64,000 nucleotides of DNA from Deltaproteobacteria bacterium. Lineage in GTDB: Bacteria > Myxococcota > XYA12-FULL-58-9. Position 1 is the first letter of the stretch; every line of letters begins with the position of its first letter. Shown here piece by piece: positions 1 to 9,299 of this stretch. Location of the stretch: contig JACRCV010000015.1 in assembly GCA_016218825.1 (NCBI GenBank), positions 1 through 64,000 of the forward strand, given 5' to 3'. The translations under genes and the position numbers were made by a program. Below the pieces are notes generated by a model. The model did no database searches. It was not told where the DNA came from and saw only the letters and a program-made list of their open reading frames with translations.

Positions 1-191
1 ACCGTGGTGCAGACCGCGCCCATCACCAACACGCCGTCGACGACGCTGAACAGCAGGCCGCGCCGGGCCTCGCCGGCATAGTAGTATCCGCTCCCGAAGC
101 CGACGAGCGCGCCCAGCAATAAAGCGCCGGCGCCGGAGCGCCGCCGCAGCACCGGTGGCCAGCGCAAGTCGGGCCGCGCCCCGCCCGCCAT
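1..191 (-). CDS. Small membrane protein, 3' end outside window
   Basis: An ATG at 191 opens a frame that runs off the left edge (63 codons visible). The N-terminus is basic (GARPDLRWPPVLRRR), followed by a hydrophobic stretch with the motif GFGSGYYYAGEARRGLLF and a second hydrophobic segment. This is like small polytopic proteins of the LVPGLGxxYxG type, but I cannot assign a family. It lies downstream of the 292-2433 lipoprotein gene on the same strand, separated by a GC-rich hairpin element. The call rests only on the coherent membrane-protein composition of this frame. Confidence 0.45.
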   Translation of the reverse strand, partial: MAGGARPDLRWPPVLRRRSGAGALLLGALVGFGSGYYYAGEARRGLLFSVVDGVLVMGAVCTT

Positions 192-192
192 C

Positions 193-285
193 GGCCCCCC
201 ACGCCCCCCCCGGGGGCGCGGGCCCGGGGGAGGGGGGGTGGGGAGCGCCGCAGCGGCTGCGGCGCGGGAATCAAAGCAGGTGTAG
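193..285 (-). repeat. Dispersed 3' element with GC-rich hairpins, copy 1
   Basis: Read on the minus strand, the element begins 6 nt after the stop codon of the 292-2433 gene. It carries the core TTGATTCCCGCGC, then a perfect 7-bp stem (GCCGCAG, loop CCG, CTGCGGC), then a long run of C answered by a long run of G that can form a very stable second stem. The core and the C/G hairpin recur after the response-regulator gene at 62996-63076. A 24-nt stretch (259-282) is exactly repeated at 42813-42836. It probably acts as a transcription end or mRNA 3' structure; there is no U-tract. Confidence 0.6.
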
Positions 286-291
286 AGCGCC

Positions 292-2433
292 CTAGTAGGC
301 GCGGATCCCGTACCACCAGGAGTTGGCGTCGAGCTCGCCGCCGAAGAAGGTGAAGCCGGTGGTGCCGACGAGGGCGCTCTCGCCGTTGTCGGCCGGATCG
401 AGCGGATCGCCGAAGATGTCGGCGGCACCGCCGAGCGGCACGTCGTGGATCAGCGCCCGCTGGTCGAACTCGACCTCGAAGATCTGGAACTCGATCTGAG
501 CCAACGCCTCGCCCAGGGCGTTGGCGGCCGCGGCCGCGGCGGCCTCGCAGATCGCCTCGATGCCGGGGACCGAGCAGACGTCACCGCCGGTGGCGTCGCA
601 CATCAGATCGTCGATCGCCTGTTGCAGGTCGTAGCAGGGGATGATGTCGGCGAGGAAGGTCTCGAAGTCGCTGTAGCTGCCGTTCGAGGCCATCAGGGTC
701 ACGGTGTCGAGCACGGCGTTGACGAGCTGCGCCATGCGAAAGCGGACGTTGCGGCCGTTCAGGCGCAGGGCGTTCCCCATGACCTCGCCCAAGAACGGAT
801 CGACGGCCACGCCCAGGCGCAACGGGTCGTCGGAGGTCGCGACGTCGACGGTCGGATCGACGACGACGTCGATCTCGCCGCAGCTCGGGTCGGCCGCGAA
901 CTCGGCCGGACCGCCGGCACAGAAGCTCGGGGCGAAGAAGCGCGCCGACACCCAGTCCTCGACCCCTTGGACGTCGCTGCCGAGCGGCGGGCCGGCGGGC
1001 GTCTGGGTGAGGAGCATGTCACCCTCGGCCTCCATGTTCTGGAACAGATGAATGAAGTCGGCGAGCACCGAGACCAGGGTGCGCACCCACGGCGGCACGT
1101 ACTGGGCGACGAGCTCGGCGATCACCGCCTCGAGGATGTCGCCCAACACCGGGATGTCGATCTGCAGCTGGCTCGCGAACACCAGGCTCAGGAAGTCGAC
1201 CACCGGGCCGAGGCCGTTGACGAAGAACGCCGGCAGGGTGCTGGAGATGTCGAAGTGGTAGGTGGTGTACCACAGGCCGCGCACGTCCATCGCCGCCGTT
1301 GACGACGGCGGCCGGCAGGCGCCTGATTGCGCGTCGCAGCTCCAGCCGCTCGGACAGTCATCGCTGCTCAAACAGCCGTCGGCGGGGATACAGCAGAGGC
1401 CGCTGCCGCAGATCTGGGTGGCGGTGTTGCACTCGCTGTTCTGGTGACACACCTGGGCGCAGGTGTTCAGGGTGCAGGTGCGGGAGGGCTCGGTGGCCGG
1501 CGGGCAGTGGTAGCCGGTGGGACAGTCGGTGTCGGTCTCGCAGTAATTGCTGGCCGGCTTGCAGGTGCCGTTGTCACAGACGTAGCCGGGCTCGCAGTCG
1601 GTGAAATACTGGCACTGTGAGCCGCCGACGCCGTTCGTCACCCGGACGCTGACGCTCGTGGCCTGGACGCCCTGACAGGCGCCGCCGCCGCAGAACTCGA
1701 TGGTGTAGCCGGTGGGCTGGGGCGTGCTGCCGGTCGAGAACCGGATGCTGCCGATCCCGGTGCCGTCGGTGGTGATGCTTACCAACGCGCCCGGGACCGC
1801 GACCGTGTCACTCGTCCCCGGCTCGAGCCGGGCGCCGCTCGCGGACACGCCGCCCTTCAACTCGACCTCGAGCTCGGCGCCGCTCACCGGCGGGCCGTCG
1901 GTGCCGTTCGGCATCACCCGGAGGAGGCGGACGCGGAGGCGCTCGGTGCGGTTCACTGCGGTCGACAGCACCGCCGGCACCATGAGCTCGAGGCGGCGTT
2001 GATCGGCGCGCACCTGGATCGTGAACGTGACCGGATCGGCGCCGGTGGCCGCGGCCTCCACCTGCACCGAGGCGTTCTCGCGGCTGCCGACGTCGACGGT
2101 GATGAACGACAGTCCTTGAGCGTCAGTGGCGGTGCTGTTCGCAGAGAGTGACGGACTGCCCGGCGGGCTGCCGAGCAGGCGCCAGGCGATGGCCTCGCCG
2201 ACCGCGGGGACCAGGCCGCTCGAATCTTGAATGTCGGCGCCGGCCGACTTGAGGGCCACGACCTGGACCGCGACCTCGTCGCCCGGATAGGCCTGTTGGC
2301 CGACGAGGCTCCAAGGCTTGAGGACGAGCTGCAGGTTCTGCGGCGCCTTGTCGCCGCCGCCGGGGTGGCGGGCGCCACAGGCGCAGACCAGGCAGGCCAG
2401 GGTGAGCGACGACGAAAAGCGGAGGGCGGACAT
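292..2433 (-). CDS. Secreted Cys-rich lipoprotein-like protein (713 aa)
   Basis: The N-terminus (MSALRFSSSLTLACLVCAC) is an export signal with several cysteines near its end, so a lipoprotein is likely although the lipobox is not canonical. Residues about 25-270 look like all-beta Ig/Big-type domains. Residues about 274-376 form a disulfide-rich block with repeated spacing of the form C-x5-C-x5-C-x4-C (for example CQYFTDCEPGYVCDNGTC), resembling small EGF/Dickkopf-like modules common in myxobacterial surface proteins. The remaining part has no recognised domain and few cysteines except near residues 590-640. It is probably anchored at the cell surface. No enzyme motif is visible and the function is unknown. 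A TACAAT box lies 7 nt upstream of the ATG. Confidence 0.8.
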   Translation of the reverse strand: MSALRFSSSLTLACLVCACGARHPGGGDKAPQNLQLVLKPWSLVGQQAYPGDEVAVQVVALKSAGADIQDSSGLVPAVGEAIAWRLLGSPPGSPSLSANSTATDAQGLSFITVDVGSRENASVQVEAAATGADPVTFTIQVRADQRRLELMVPAVLSTAVNRTERLRVRLLRVMPNGTDGPPVSGAELEVELKGGVSASGARLEPGTSDTVAVPGALVSITTDGTGIGSIRFSTGSTPQPTGYTIEFCGGGACQGVQATSVSVRVTNGVGGSQCQYFTDCEPGYVCDNGTCKPASNYCETDTDCPTGYHCPPATEPSRTCTLNTCAQVCHQNSECNTATQICGSGLCCIPADGCLSSDDCPSGWSCDAQSGACRPPSSTAAMDVRGLWYTTYHFDISSTLPAFFVNGLGPVVDFLSLVFASQLQIDIPVLGDILEAVIAELVAQYVPPWVRTLVSVLADFIHLFQNMEAEGDMLLTQTPAGPPLGSDVQGVEDWVSARFFAPSFCAGGPAEFAADPSCGEIDVVVDPTVDVATSDDPLRLGVAVDPFLGEVMGNALRLNGRNVRFRMAQLVNAVLDTVTLMASNGSYSDFETFLADIIPCYDLQQAIDDLMCDATGGDVCSVPGIEAICEAAAAAAANALGEALAQIEFQIFEVEFDQRALIHDVPLGGAADIFGDPLDPADNGESALVGTTGFTFFGGELDANSWWYGIRAY

Positions 2434-2446
2434 CGGGGGGATTGTA
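2434..2446 (-). promoter_or_regulatory. Possible -10 box of a (near-)leaderless promoter
   Basis: On the minus strand the sequence TACAAT (2441-2446) ends 7 nt before the ATG of the lipoprotein gene, and no Shine-Dalgarno-like sequence lies between them. A weak -35 candidate, CTGAAC, sits 17 nt further upstream. If the box is used, transcription would start at or next to the start codon. Confidence 0.35.
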
Positions 2447-2584
2447 CTGCAAGTGCCTCCGGAGTTCAGCCCCGCGGTCGAGATCTGCGCCGCCGCCTTG
2501 ACGCCGTCGCGGAGCCCGGGCGGTCACCGTGGCATCGGCGGCGCCGATTGGCTAAGCTTTGGCCGCAACCTTCGAGGAGCGGCT

Positions 2585-4183
2585 GTGACGCAGGCGGTGG
2601 CGCGACTGGTTCCCCTGCCGGACCCGAACAACCGGGCGACGCGCGAGATCCCGATCGGCAAGGCGGTGATCAGCATCGGTCGCAGCCCGAAGAACGACGT
2701 GGTCCTCGTGGATCCCGAGGTGAGCAAGGCGCACGCCGAGCTGTTGATGCGGGGCAACGCGTTTGCGATCAACGACCTCGGCAGCTCCAACGGCACCTAC
2801 GTCAACGGCAAGGCGGTCAGGGACCGGTTGCTCAACCAGGGCGACGTGGTGGAGATCGGCGGCTGCCGCTTCACCTTCGAGCTCGGGGAGGCGGTGCGCC
2901 GGCGCTCCAGCGTCTCGATCGTCGCTCCGAGCCCGATCGACCGAACGCAGGTGTTGCTCAGCAACGCCGTCGCGGCGCTGCGCCCGGCGGATGAGATCAG
3001 CGACGCCGCCCTGCTGCGGCAACGCTACGAGCGGGTCCGCACCGCGTTCACCGCGGTGGGCGAGCTCATCGAGATCACCGATATCGCCAAGCTCTGCCGC
3101 CGGATCCTCGACGCCGCCTTCGGCCTGGTGGGCGCCGAGACCGGGGCGGTGATGCTGTTCGAGGCCGACGAGAGCCTGGTGCCGTGGGCGAGCCGCGGGC
3201 CGGAGGGCGCCGACGGCGACGAGATCCTCATCAGCCGCACGATCGTCGAGCAGGTGATTCGCCAGAAGGAGGCGGTGCTCGCCAGCGACGCGCTGCTCGA
3301 CAGCCGCTTCAAGTCGTCGCAGTCGGTGATCCTGTCGAAGATGCGCTCGCTGATGTGCGTGCCGCTCATCAACGGCGACAACGTCTACGGCATCCTCCAC
3401 GTCGGCAACTCGTCGCGCGCCGCGGCGTTCGCCGAGGGCGACCTGGAGCTGTTGGGCGGCATCGGCGCCGGGGGGGGCGTGGCGCTCGCGAACGCGTTCA
3501 TGGCGCATCGGCTCGCCGAGGAGGCCCGGACTCGGGAGTCGTTGGGGCGCTTCTTGTCCCCGGTGCTCGTCGATCAGGTGATCGGCAACCGCCTGGATCT
3601 GAAGCGGGGCGGCGTCGAGCGCGAGGTCACGGTGATGTTCGCCGACATCCGCGGCTTCACCGCGCTCACCGAAGCCAGCAAGCCGGCCGACGTCGTGACG
3701 CTCTTGAACGAGTACTTCGACCAGATGGCGGAGGTGGTGTTCGCGCACGGGGGGCTCTTGGACAAGTTCATCGGCGATGCGTTGATGGCGGTGTGGGGCA
3801 CGCCGGTGGCGGGCGACGACGACGCCAAACGGGCGCTCGCGGCGGCGGCGGAGATGCAGGAAGGGGTGGCGTCGATGAACGAGATGCGACGGGATCGGGG
3901 GCAGGTGGCGATCGCGATCGGCATCGGGCTCGCGAGCGGCACCTGTGTCGCCGGGGCGATCGGCGCCCGCCGGCGCATGGAGTACACGGTCATCGGCGAC
4001 GCGGTGAACCTGGCGAGCCGCTTGGCGGGCTTGGCGCGGGGTGGCCAAGTGCTGTGCGACGAGGTGACGTTCGCCCGGGCCGGCTCTCCGGCCACGGCGA
4101 GCGTATTGCCGGCCACCCCGGTGAAGGGCAAGACGCACCCGGTGCCGGTCTACGAGCTCACGTCGACGGGGGCGCGAGGCTGA
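2585..4183 (+). CDS. FHA-GAF class III adenylate/guanylate cyclase
   Basis: A cytoplasmic signalling enzyme of 532 residues. The GTG start at 2585 follows GAGGAGC. The FHA domain (about 20-95) has GRSPKNDV, SKAHAEL and SSNGTYVNG, the residues that read phosphothreonine. A GAF sensor domain spans about 150-305. A class III nucleotidyl cyclase domain (about 345-528) has both metal-binding aspartates (FADIRGF and LLDKFIGDALMAVWG), the purine-selecting Lys (in LDKF) and the transition-state Asn/Arg (GDAVNLASRL), so it looks catalytically complete. cAMP is the likelier product, inferred from the Lys and the YTVIGD context. Its stop lies 2 nt before the next start, so it is probably co-transcribed with the MopE-like lipoprotein gene. 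The giant protein at 5736-9272 carries a degenerate version of the same kind of cyclase domain. Confidence 0.92.
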   Translation: MTQAVARLVPLPDPNNRATREIPIGKAVISIGRSPKNDVVLVDPEVSKAHAELLMRGNAFAINDLGSSNGTYVNGKAVRDRLLNQGDVVEIGGCRFTFELGEAVRRRSSVSIVAPSPIDRTQVLLSNAVAALRPADEISDAALLRQRYERVRTAFTAVGELIEITDIAKLCRRILDAAFGLVGAETGAVMLFEADESLVPWASRGPEGADGDEILISRTIVEQVIRQKEAVLASDALLDSRFKSSQSVILSKMRSLMCVPLINGDNVYGILHVGNSSRAAAFAEGDLELLGGIGAGGGVALANAFMAHRLAEEARTRESLGRFLSPVLVDQVIGNRLDLKRGGVEREVTVMFADIRGFTALTEASKPADVVTLLNEYFDQMAEVVFAHGGLLDKFIGDALMAVWGTPVAGDDDAKRALAAAAEMQEGVASMNEMRRDRGQVAIAIGIGLASGTCVAGAIGARRRMEYTVIGDAVNLASRLAGLARGGQVLCDEVTFARAGSPATASVLPATPVKGKTHPVPVYELTSTGARG

Positions 4184-4185
4184 AG

Positions 4186-5742
4186 ATGGACGGTCGCCTG
4201 CTCCTGTGTGTCGGGCTCGCGTGCGCCGGCGGCTGCGCCGGCGACGGCACCCAGTCGGGGAACACCGGCACCGGGTGGAAGCTGCCGCCGGGACGGGTCT
4301 GTGTCGCGAACGACGACTGTCAGAGCGGTTGGTGCATCGACTTCCCTTCCGGAAAGGCCTGCGCCGCGCTGTGCGCCGGCGAGTGCAGCGCCGGTCTCAC
4401 CTGCAAGCGCGTCGACGGGCGCGATCCCGGCTCGCCGTCGATCTGTGTGCCAACGACGTCGAACCTGTGCCTGCCGTGCGAGGTCGACGCCGATTGCGGC
4501 CGCTTCGGCGATCTGTGCCTGGCGACCGACGGTGATCAGCGCTTCTGCGCCTTGGACTGCAGCGCCACCGCGAGCTGTCCGCAGGGGTATCGCTGCGACG
4601 GCATCCGCGGCGACGACGGCCGGGAGTTGTCGCGCCAGTGCCTGCCGATCGTCGGCGGCTGCACCTGCTCGGGCGCCAACGCCGGACAACAGCGACGCTG
4701 CTACAACACCGTGTCCGGGATCGGGCGCTGCGGCGGCTCAGAGGTGTGCGACGCCAACGCCGGCTGGGTGTCGTGTGACGCGCGGACGCCGACCGACGAG
4801 AAGTGCGACCAACAGGACAACGACTGTGACGACGCGATCGACGAGGATCCGAACGGGGCGCCGCTCAACGAGGCGTGTGGCTACGGACCGGAGCCGCGGC
4901 GCGCCGAGTGTGCCGGGGTGACTACGTGCGCGAACGGTATCTATGGCGCCTGTTCGCGCCCGCTGCCGGCGGGCGCCGAGGTCCGTTGTGACGGCCTGGA
5001 CGACGACTGCGACGGCGAGGTCGACGAGGGGCTGCTGCACACCGCGGACCATTGCCGCTGGTGCGGCGACGTCTGCGCGCCGACCGCGGCCTACGACGTG
5101 AGCACGGTGCGCTCGTGCGCGCAAAGCGGCAGCGCCTACTACTGTGACGCGATCAAGTGTCGGGTGCCGCACTTCGACGTCAACGGGCTGGAGGCCGACG
5201 GCTGCGAGGTGGCGGACGATCACCTGCGGATCGGTGACACCGTGACCCTGAACAACACCTGGCGGGATGCCTGGGCATTCGGGGAGTTCGATTGCTGGGA
5301 CGGGAGCGAGACCCACGCCTGCGGCCTGCGGCTGCCGTCGGACGTCCGCCAGCACGCGCCGACGAATCCGCCCCAGCCCAACCTCGACTACCTCCGCTTC
5401 AACTCCACCGGCGGCAGCTGCTTCATGGACAACTGGATCTGCGTGCGCGCCGTCGGTCACCAGAGCACGGACCAGGCCGCGCACCTCGAGGTGTGTGCGT
5501 CCGATGTCGTGCCCGATCTCACGACGCCGCCGACGTTCCCCGCGGCGCGGTGCTCGACGCTGGCGCTCAATACGACGAGCACCGTGGACATCGCCCTCGA
5601 CAACACCAAGGGCGTTCACTACGTCCGGATCCGCTCGTTGGCCGATCTCGGCGGGCCGTTCGCGGGCGCTTACGGGCTCGCGGCCTTCGACAGCGAGGGC
5701 TCCTGTCCTCTCGGTGGTGGCGCCGATCCCTGTGGTTATTGA
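4186..5742 (+). CDS. MopE-type Cys-rich lipoprotein
   Basis: A 518-residue exported protein. The ATG follows the cyclase stop codon by 2 nt. The signal sequence MDGRLLLCVGLACAGGC ends in a plausible lipobox (AGGC). The body is rich in cysteine pairs. Two calcium/metal-binding motifs of the MopE family are present, KCDQQDNDCDDAIDEDPNG and RCDGLDDDCDGEVDEG, at about residues 205-290. A beta-rich C-terminal domain (about 340-518) could be a pre-peptidase-like or lectin-like fold. No catalytic residues were recognised. It probably sits on the outer membrane surface. The gene converges with the next one and overlaps its 3' end by 7 bp. Confidence 0.85.
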   Translation: MDGRLLLCVGLACAGGCAGDGTQSGNTGTGWKLPPGRVCVANDDCQSGWCIDFPSGKACAALCAGECSAGLTCKRVDGRDPGSPSICVPTTSNLCLPCEVDADCGRFGDLCLATDGDQRFCALDCSATASCPQGYRCDGIRGDDGRELSRQCLPIVGGCTCSGANAGQQRRCYNTVSGIGRCGGSEVCDANAGWVSCDARTPTDEKCDQQDNDCDDAIDEDPNGAPLNEACGYGPEPRRAECAGVTTCANGIYGACSRPLPAGAEVRCDGLDDDCDGEVDEGLLHTADHCRWCGDVCAPTAAYDVSTVRSCAQSGSAYYCDAIKCRVPHFDVNGLEADGCEVADDHLRIGDTVTLNNTWRDAWAFGEFDCWDGSETHACGLRLPSDVRQHAPTNPPQPNLDYLRFNSTGGSCFMDNWICVRAVGHQSTDQAAHLEVCASDVVPDLTTPPTFPAARCSTLALNTTSTVDIALDNTKGVHYVRIRSLADLGGPFAGAYGLAAFDSEGSCPLGGGADPCGY

Positions 5743-8700
5743 GACGGCCGGAGCGCGCTGAGGACCTCGCGGCAGCGACTCTCGATGCGAGCCCGGTCGA
5801 TGCCGGGGGCGCCGCGCGCTTTGAGGAGCTGCAACGCCTCGCTCGCCTCGGTGGCCGCGTCGGCGTCGGCGAGGCGGTGGTGCGCGGTGGCGAGCAAGGA
5901 CAAGGCCTCGATGCGCCAGCGGACCGCGCCGAGGCGCAAGGCGGCATGGGCGGCGTCGGTGGCGAGCACCATGGCGCGCTCCGCCGCTCTCTGGCCCTGG
6001 TGGCCGAGCTCGACCTCGGCCCGCACCCAACGGACCCGCAGGCGCAGCAGCTCCGAGCTGGTCTTGTCGGCCAGGCGAGCAGCGGCGGCGGCGGCGCGCG
6101 CGGCCTCCTGGCCCTTGCCGACTTGAGCGAGGAGCGCGGCCAGCGCCAGGTAGGCCTCGATCTTGGTGGTGCGCTGGCGGCGGCTGCGGCAGCCGAGAAC
6201 CGCGAGGCGCAAGATCTCCTCCGCCCTGTCGGGCCGCTCGCCGGCCAGGGCCTGTGCCAGGTTGACGCGGCTCTGGCCGACGCCGCCGACGTCGGCGGCC
6301 TTCTCGCGCAAGCTCAAGGCCTGCTCGAAGCAGGGGATCGCGAGGTCCTCTCGGCCCTCGAGATGCGAGACCTGGCCGAGGGCGTCGAGGACCACCGCGG
6401 TGCCCAGAGGATCCTCGACCTGTTGTTTGAGCGGCAGCGCCCTCTCGAGGTAGCGGCGGGCTTGGATCAGGGCGCCGGTGTCGAGCGCGAACATGCCGAG
6501 GTTCTGCAGCACCAGCCCCATGCCACGGACGTGGCCGAGCCGGTCGTAGATCGCCAGAGCCTGCTTGAGGGCCGAGGCGGCGCCCGGGAGGTCGCGCTCC
6601 CGCCAACGAACCAGCGCCACGGTGCGCAGCGCGTTGGAGAGATCGAGCGGGTCGCCGTGCTGCAGGCGCGTCAGGGCTTTGGTCGCGAGAGCGGCGGCGC
6701 GCGCCAGGTCGCCGGTGAGGAGGTTCAAACGTGCGGCGCGATGCAGCGCCAGGCCGACGCGACGGTCGTCGCCGAGGCCTTCGGCCAGGCCCACCATTTG
6801 CTTGATCAGGGTCCGCTGGGTGTCGCGCTCGGCGCGGGCGTCACGGATCTGCTCACACGCCGCCAACAGATCGAAGCGGACCGCGTCGGTGCCGCCGCCG
6901 GGCGGCTCTTTGAGCTCCAGGGCCTCGGCGGCGAGCTGCAGCCCACGCTTGGCGTCGTGCAGCAAGTGGGCGCGGCGCACCGCGGCCACCGCCGCCGCCA
7001 GGGCACCGGCGACGTCGCCGGACTCGACCCGGTGGCGAAACAGGACCGCGGGGATTTGGCGCAGCGCGTCGGGGTAGCGCTCGCCGTGGGCGGTGAGCGC
7101 GAGCCGATGGGTCTCGCGGCGCTCCTCCGGGGTTTGCAGGCCGTAGGCCACCTTGCGGACCAGGGGATGCGAGAAGCGCACCGTGCCGTTCGGCTCGCGG
7201 CGCATGAAGCCCATCTCTTCGAGGACGCCGACCGAGCGCTTGATCTCCTCGTGCTTGAAGCCGCGGCTGACCCAGATGAGCTCGAGGGTGCGCCAGGACA
7301 ACGGCTCGCCGACCGTGGCCGCCGCTTTGAGGAGAGACGCGAGCTTGAGCGGCAAGTGCTGGATGCGGCGCGCGAGGATGTCATTCGGGCGGCGCGGCAA
7401 ATCGCTGGCAGCGAGCGGCGTCGCAGCCCGCCAGGCGCCGCCGCGGTGCACCATCGCGCCGAGCTCCACCAGGTAGCGGATGATCAACGCCGCCATCAGC
7501 GGCGAATGGCCGCCGCGCTCCTTCAGGAGATGCCGGGCGACCGGAGGCAGCTCTTCTTGATCGAGCATCGAGCTGGCGAGCTCGACGGCCTCGGTGGCGC
7601 GCAGCGGCGCGGCCTCGATCTCGACCAGGCCGGCGGCGGCGAGCGAGGTTGGCAGCCGGGTCTGGCGCGAGACACACAGCAGGACGATCAGCTGCGCGGC
7701 GCCCCGGTAGCTGCCGCCGAGCTGGGCGACGGCTTGCAGGGTCGGCAAGTCGATGCCGTCCGTCTCGCGCAGGATGACGGCGAAGGGGCGGTCGGGCTCT
7801 TGATCGGCCGCGGCCTCGAGGACGACGCGGATCGCGTTGGTGATCTCGAGCCGCAAGGCGACCGACTCACCGCTGTCGGCGAGCGAGTCATCGAGGTCCT
7901 CGGCGCCGAGGAGCGCGGCGAGCGGCTTGAGGACGGAGCGCAGGTGCATGCCGCTCGCGGAGCGGGCCGCCAGGGCCTGGAGGCTCTCAGCGAGGTCGGT
8001 CTGTTTGAGCGGCCCGTCCTCGAAGCCGAGGATCTGGCGGACGACGCTCAACACCGGCCAATAGGGCTCCGGCGCCAGCGGGTGCGGCTCGCCGAGGATG
8101 ATGCGCGACGGCAGCACCCCGAGGTCCAAGAGCGCGTGGCTGGCGAGGCGGCAGCGCCCGGATCCGGGCCGGCCGCGCACCGCGACCAGCGTGACCTTGC
8201 GTCCGGGGGAGCGCAGCGCGGTCTGGAGGCGGCGCAGCGACTGGTCGAGGCCGACGAACGCCGGCTCGCTGACGAGCGCGGCTTGCTCCAGGCGATCGAC
8301 CCACTGCGGTTGGTCCGGGTCGAGACGGAATACCGGCAGCGTCGCGGTGACCGGGCGGAGCGCGAAGGTGGCGGCGGTCGTGATCTGGATCGCGGCGTCG
8401 GCGAGGATGACGCCGGGGTGGGCGGCGGTGGCGATGGTGAGGAGACGCGCGAAGGCGTCGCCGTGGGCCTCGGGGGTCTCACCGGCCGGCGCGTCGGCCA
8501 GGCAGATGGTGCCGCGGGCGATGCCGAAGCCGCAGCGGCTCAAGGGCGCCTGGCGTTGCAGGGTCAGCGCCAGGCTCACCGCTTCGGGGGCGTCGCTGTC
8601 GTTGACCCGGGCGAAGATCAGCGCCGCCGACAGGGTCGGGGTGTCGAGGATCAGTCGGGCCCCGGTCTCGGTGACGATCTGGCGAAAGAGGGCGCGCCCC

Positions 8701-9272
8701 TGGCGGAGAGCGGCGGCCGGCGCGGGCAGGTCGGGCGGCGGCACCTCCGGGGTCGGCGGATCGCGCCAGCGGATGCCGACGAGCGACGCCAGGACCTGCT
8801 CGTCCTTGGCCTCGGCCAAGAGCTCGCGGATGTTGCGGACCATCGTCGGATCCCGCGGCTCGACGACGGTCGGGGTCGAGACCGGGTGCAGGGTCTCGGG
8901 GCCCGGCAAACCCTCGATCAGCTCGGCGACGATCCGATCGAGCGCGGCGCTGGCGATGTGGGTGGCGCGGCGATTGTCGAGCTCGAGCAGCAGCACGCCG
9001 CGCGCCGCCGAGGCCAGGCGGAGGAGGGCACCGGCGAGGAGAGCCGAGGAGAGGGCCTGCGCCGAGAGGATCTCAGCGGCGACGGTGTGCAGCCGGGGGT
9101 GGCGGGGCAGCCGCACCCGATCCACGAGCGCCTGCAGCAGGTCGCCGACCAGGCCGTCCAGGTTGGCGCGCCCGAGACCGCGCAGCTCGGGGTGGTCGTG
9201 CCACAGGACGCTCGCCACCTCGGCGACGATGCGCTCGCGGTGTGCGGCGATGACCTGGTCGAAGGTTGGCAT
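5736..9272 (-). CDS. Giant cyclase-like / STAND-ATPase-like / TPR protein, both enzymatic domains degenerate
   Basis: 1178 residues with the layout of cyclase-ATPase-TPR regulators, but with catalytic residues missing. An uncharacterised N-terminal helical region (1-190) is followed by a cyclase-like domain (about 194-314). There the metal-site motif reads ALIFARVND instead of xxxFADIxGFT, although the later GIARGTICLAD and LRPVTATLPVFRL still match the fold. At about residue 366 the P-loop reads GRPGSGRC, with Arg for the essential Lys and Cys for Ser/Thr. The Walker B position reads FAVILRETDG, lacking the Asp pair. Residues about 790-1170 are TPR-like helices. I infer a scaffold or signal-sensing pseudo-enzyme, probably cytoplasmic. 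The start (ATG at 9272) is the first in the frame. Confidence 0.8.
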   Translation of the reverse strand: MPTFDQVIAAHRERIVAEVASVLWHDHPELRGLGRANLDGLVGDLLQALVDRVRLPRHPRLHTVAAEILSAQALSSALLAGALLRLASAARGVLLLELDNRRATHIASAALDRIVAELIEGLPGPETLHPVSTPTVVEPRDPTMVRNIRELLAEAKDEQVLASLVGIRWRDPPTPEVPPPDLPAPAAALRQGRALFRQIVTETGARLILDTPTLSAALIFARVNDSDAPEAVSLALTLQRQAPLSRCGFGIARGTICLADAPAGETPEAHGDAFARLLTIATAAHPGVILADAAIQITTAATFALRPVTATLPVFRLDPDQPQWVDRLEQAALVSEPAFVGLDQSLRRLQTALRSPGRKVTLVAVRGRPGSGRCRLASHALLDLGVLPSRIILGEPHPLAPEPYWPVLSVVRQILGFEDGPLKQTDLAESLQALAARSASGMHLRSVLKPLAALLGAEDLDDSLADSGESVALRLEITNAIRVVLEAAADQEPDRPFAVILRETDGIDLPTLQAVAQLGGSYRGAAQLIVLLCVSRQTRLPTSLAAAGLVEIEAAPLRATEAVELASSMLDQEELPPVARHLLKERGGHSPLMAALIIRYLVELGAMVHRGGAWRAATPLAASDLPRRPNDILARRIQHLPLKLASLLKAAATVGEPLSWRTLELIWVSRGFKHEEIKRSVGVLEEMGFMRREPNGTVRFSHPLVRKVAYGLQTPEERRETHRLALTAHGERYPDALRQIPAVLFRHRVESGDVAGALAAAVAAVRRAHLLHDAKRGLQLAAEALELKEPPGGGTDAVRFDLLAACEQIRDARAERDTQRTLIKQMVGLAEGLGDDRRVGLALHRAARLNLLTGDLARAAALATKALTRLQHGDPLDLSNALRTVALVRWRERDLPGAASALKQALAIYDRLGHVRGMGLVLQNLGMFALDTGALIQARRYLERALPLKQQVEDPLGTAVVLDALGQVSHLEGREDLAIPCFEQALSLREKAADVGGVGQSRVNLAQALAGERPDRAEEILRLAVLGCRSRRQRTTKIEAYLALAALLAQVGKGQEAARAAAAAARLADKTSSELLRLRVRWVRAEVELGHQGQRAAERAMVLATDAAHAALRLGAVRWRIEALSLLATAHHRLADADAATEASEALQLLKARGAPGIDRARIESRCREVLSALRPSQ

Positions 9273-9299
9273 TCGGCGGCGGACCTGGGGCCGGCCGCG

